Assembly: GCF_014648995.1 (NCBI RefSeq)
Contig: NZ_BMSE01000004.1
Coordinates: forward strand, 424,218 to 488,217
Reading direction: 5' to 3'
Origin: Streptomyces massasporeus
GTDB lineage: Bacteria; Actinomycetota; Actinomycetes; Streptomycetales; Streptomycetaceae
Length of the DNA: 64,000 nt
Shown here: positions 63,701 through 64,000 of the stretch, piece after piece
Layout of the letters: every line of letters begins with the position of its first letter
Position numbering within the stretch: position 1 is the stretch's first letter
Notes under the pieces: model-generated
The model's database searches: none
Told to the model about the DNA's origin: nothing
The model's input: only the letters and a program-made list of their open reading frames with translations
Translations under genes and position numbers: made by a program

Positions 63701-64000
63701 AGTCCGAGCCGCTGTTCCGGGTAGGGCACTCGCCCTGCAGTCGGAAGCGGCCAAACCACTACCCAGCGACTCCCCTCAGCAGGGGCGAATTCGGCGTGCC
63801 CGCATGCCTGAATTCGACGCCGACAGACTCGATTATGAGTTGGACGGGGAATCCGCTAACGTAGTGAATGTCGAAAGGTCGACGAGCGAAAGCCCGGGGC
63901 TGAACGGCAAATCCCGCCGACAGGGAATCGGATCGAAAAGGATCTGATAGAGTCGGAAACGCAAGACCGAAGGGAAGCCCGGAGGAAAGCCCGAGAGGGT
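63701..64000 (+). other. Leader region of a ribosomal RNA operon
   Basis: The last 300 bp lack coding character and include the stretch GATCTGATAGAGTCGGAAAC and CGAAGGGAAGCCCGGAGGAA, which resembles the sequence upstream of 16S rRNA in Streptomyces, with its processing and antitermination signals. An inverted repeat around 63784-63822 with two GAATTC copies can fold. The 16S gene starts outside the window. Confidence 0.7.
63840..63867 (+). promoter_or_regulatory. Ribosomal RNA operon promoter 2 (candidate)
   Basis: TTGGAC (63840-63845) and TAGTGA (63862-63867) are 16 bp apart. Streptomyces rrn operons have several tandem promoters, so a second one here fits. Confidence 0.5.

Noticed and set aside
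63720..63947. Plus-strand coding frame at the window end
   Set aside because: It overlaps the rRNA leader, has no start signal and no coding bias.

Overview
This window is chromosomal core DNA of a Streptomyces. The support is very high GC with G/C-rich third codon positions, many GTG and some TTG starts, and several lineage markers: a cysteine-free chaplin (ChpE), the small nucleoid protein Gbn, a streptophobe-family membrane protein, a double-FHA ABC exporter and an SGM_5486-type 38-residue protein. From memory, gene order follows Streptomyces coelicolor around SCO1790-SCO1850 closely; I could not run a comparison. I see no prophage, insertion sequence, CRISPR array, tRNA or biosynthetic cluster. 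The 3' edge enters the leader of a ribosomal RNA operon, but the 16S gene lies outside.

Layout. 1-6260 (minus): riboswitch-controlled cobalamin operon cbiB-cobQ-cobN, with cobN cut by the window edge. 6281-7865 (minus): low-affinity phosphate transporter with a small membrane protein, behind a PHO-box-like repeat. 8094-11873 (plus): class II aldolase, alpha/beta hydrolase, a 37-bp tandem repeat array and an unknown protein. 12454-15663: ABC-F ATPase behind a possible leaderless leader peptide, then gbn behind a dense cluster of its GATC target, then an enoyl-CoA hydratase. 16497-18856 (plus): five-gene Asp23/Gls24 envelope-stress operon ending in AmaP. 18877-23695 (minus): SDR, GH15 trehalase/glucoamylase-like enzyme, SURF1, a zinc-binding protein and a DEDDh exonuclease. 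23974-27237: sterol-desaturase-like protein, YhhN, CopD and an unknown membrane protein. 27315-30433 (minus): tandem pair of secreted subtilases. 30688-33826 (plus): acetate symporter pair and moaA. 34303-39601: DUF3099, GlsB, tyrS, and tldD/tldE separated by an extra 30-codon reading frame. 39872-41364 (plus): fabG-fabI of type II fatty acid synthesis. 41548-46543: secreted protein, GntR/FadR regulator divergent from a CynX-type MFS gene, small proteins, SixA-like phosphatase and serB. 46691-52552: streptophobe protein divergent from the FHA-ABC exporter, then an SLT lytic enzyme with a structured leader. 52907-56685: QueA-like/SDR pair and a GAF kinase/LuxR regulator pair. 56841-63675: chpE, an ABC ATPase, NfeD/SPFH, HNH, PEBP, Spo0M and an alkyladenine glycosylase.

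How the parts work together. Most of the window is housekeeping metabolism: B12, molybdopterin, serine, fatty acids, tyrosyl-tRNA. It is interleaved with envelope and developmental functions: Asp23/AmaP, chaplin, Spo0M, SLT enzyme, FHA exporter, subtilases. Many operons use 4-bp ATGA, GTGA or TTGA stop-start overlaps, indicating translational coupling, and convergent pairs are often separated by strong perfect-stem hairpins. No clear new system stands out. The best leads are the duplicated tldD/tldE junction that creates a coupled mini-ORF, the GATC cluster in front of gbn, the leader peptide in front of the ABC-F gene, and several long palindromes in divergent promoter regions.
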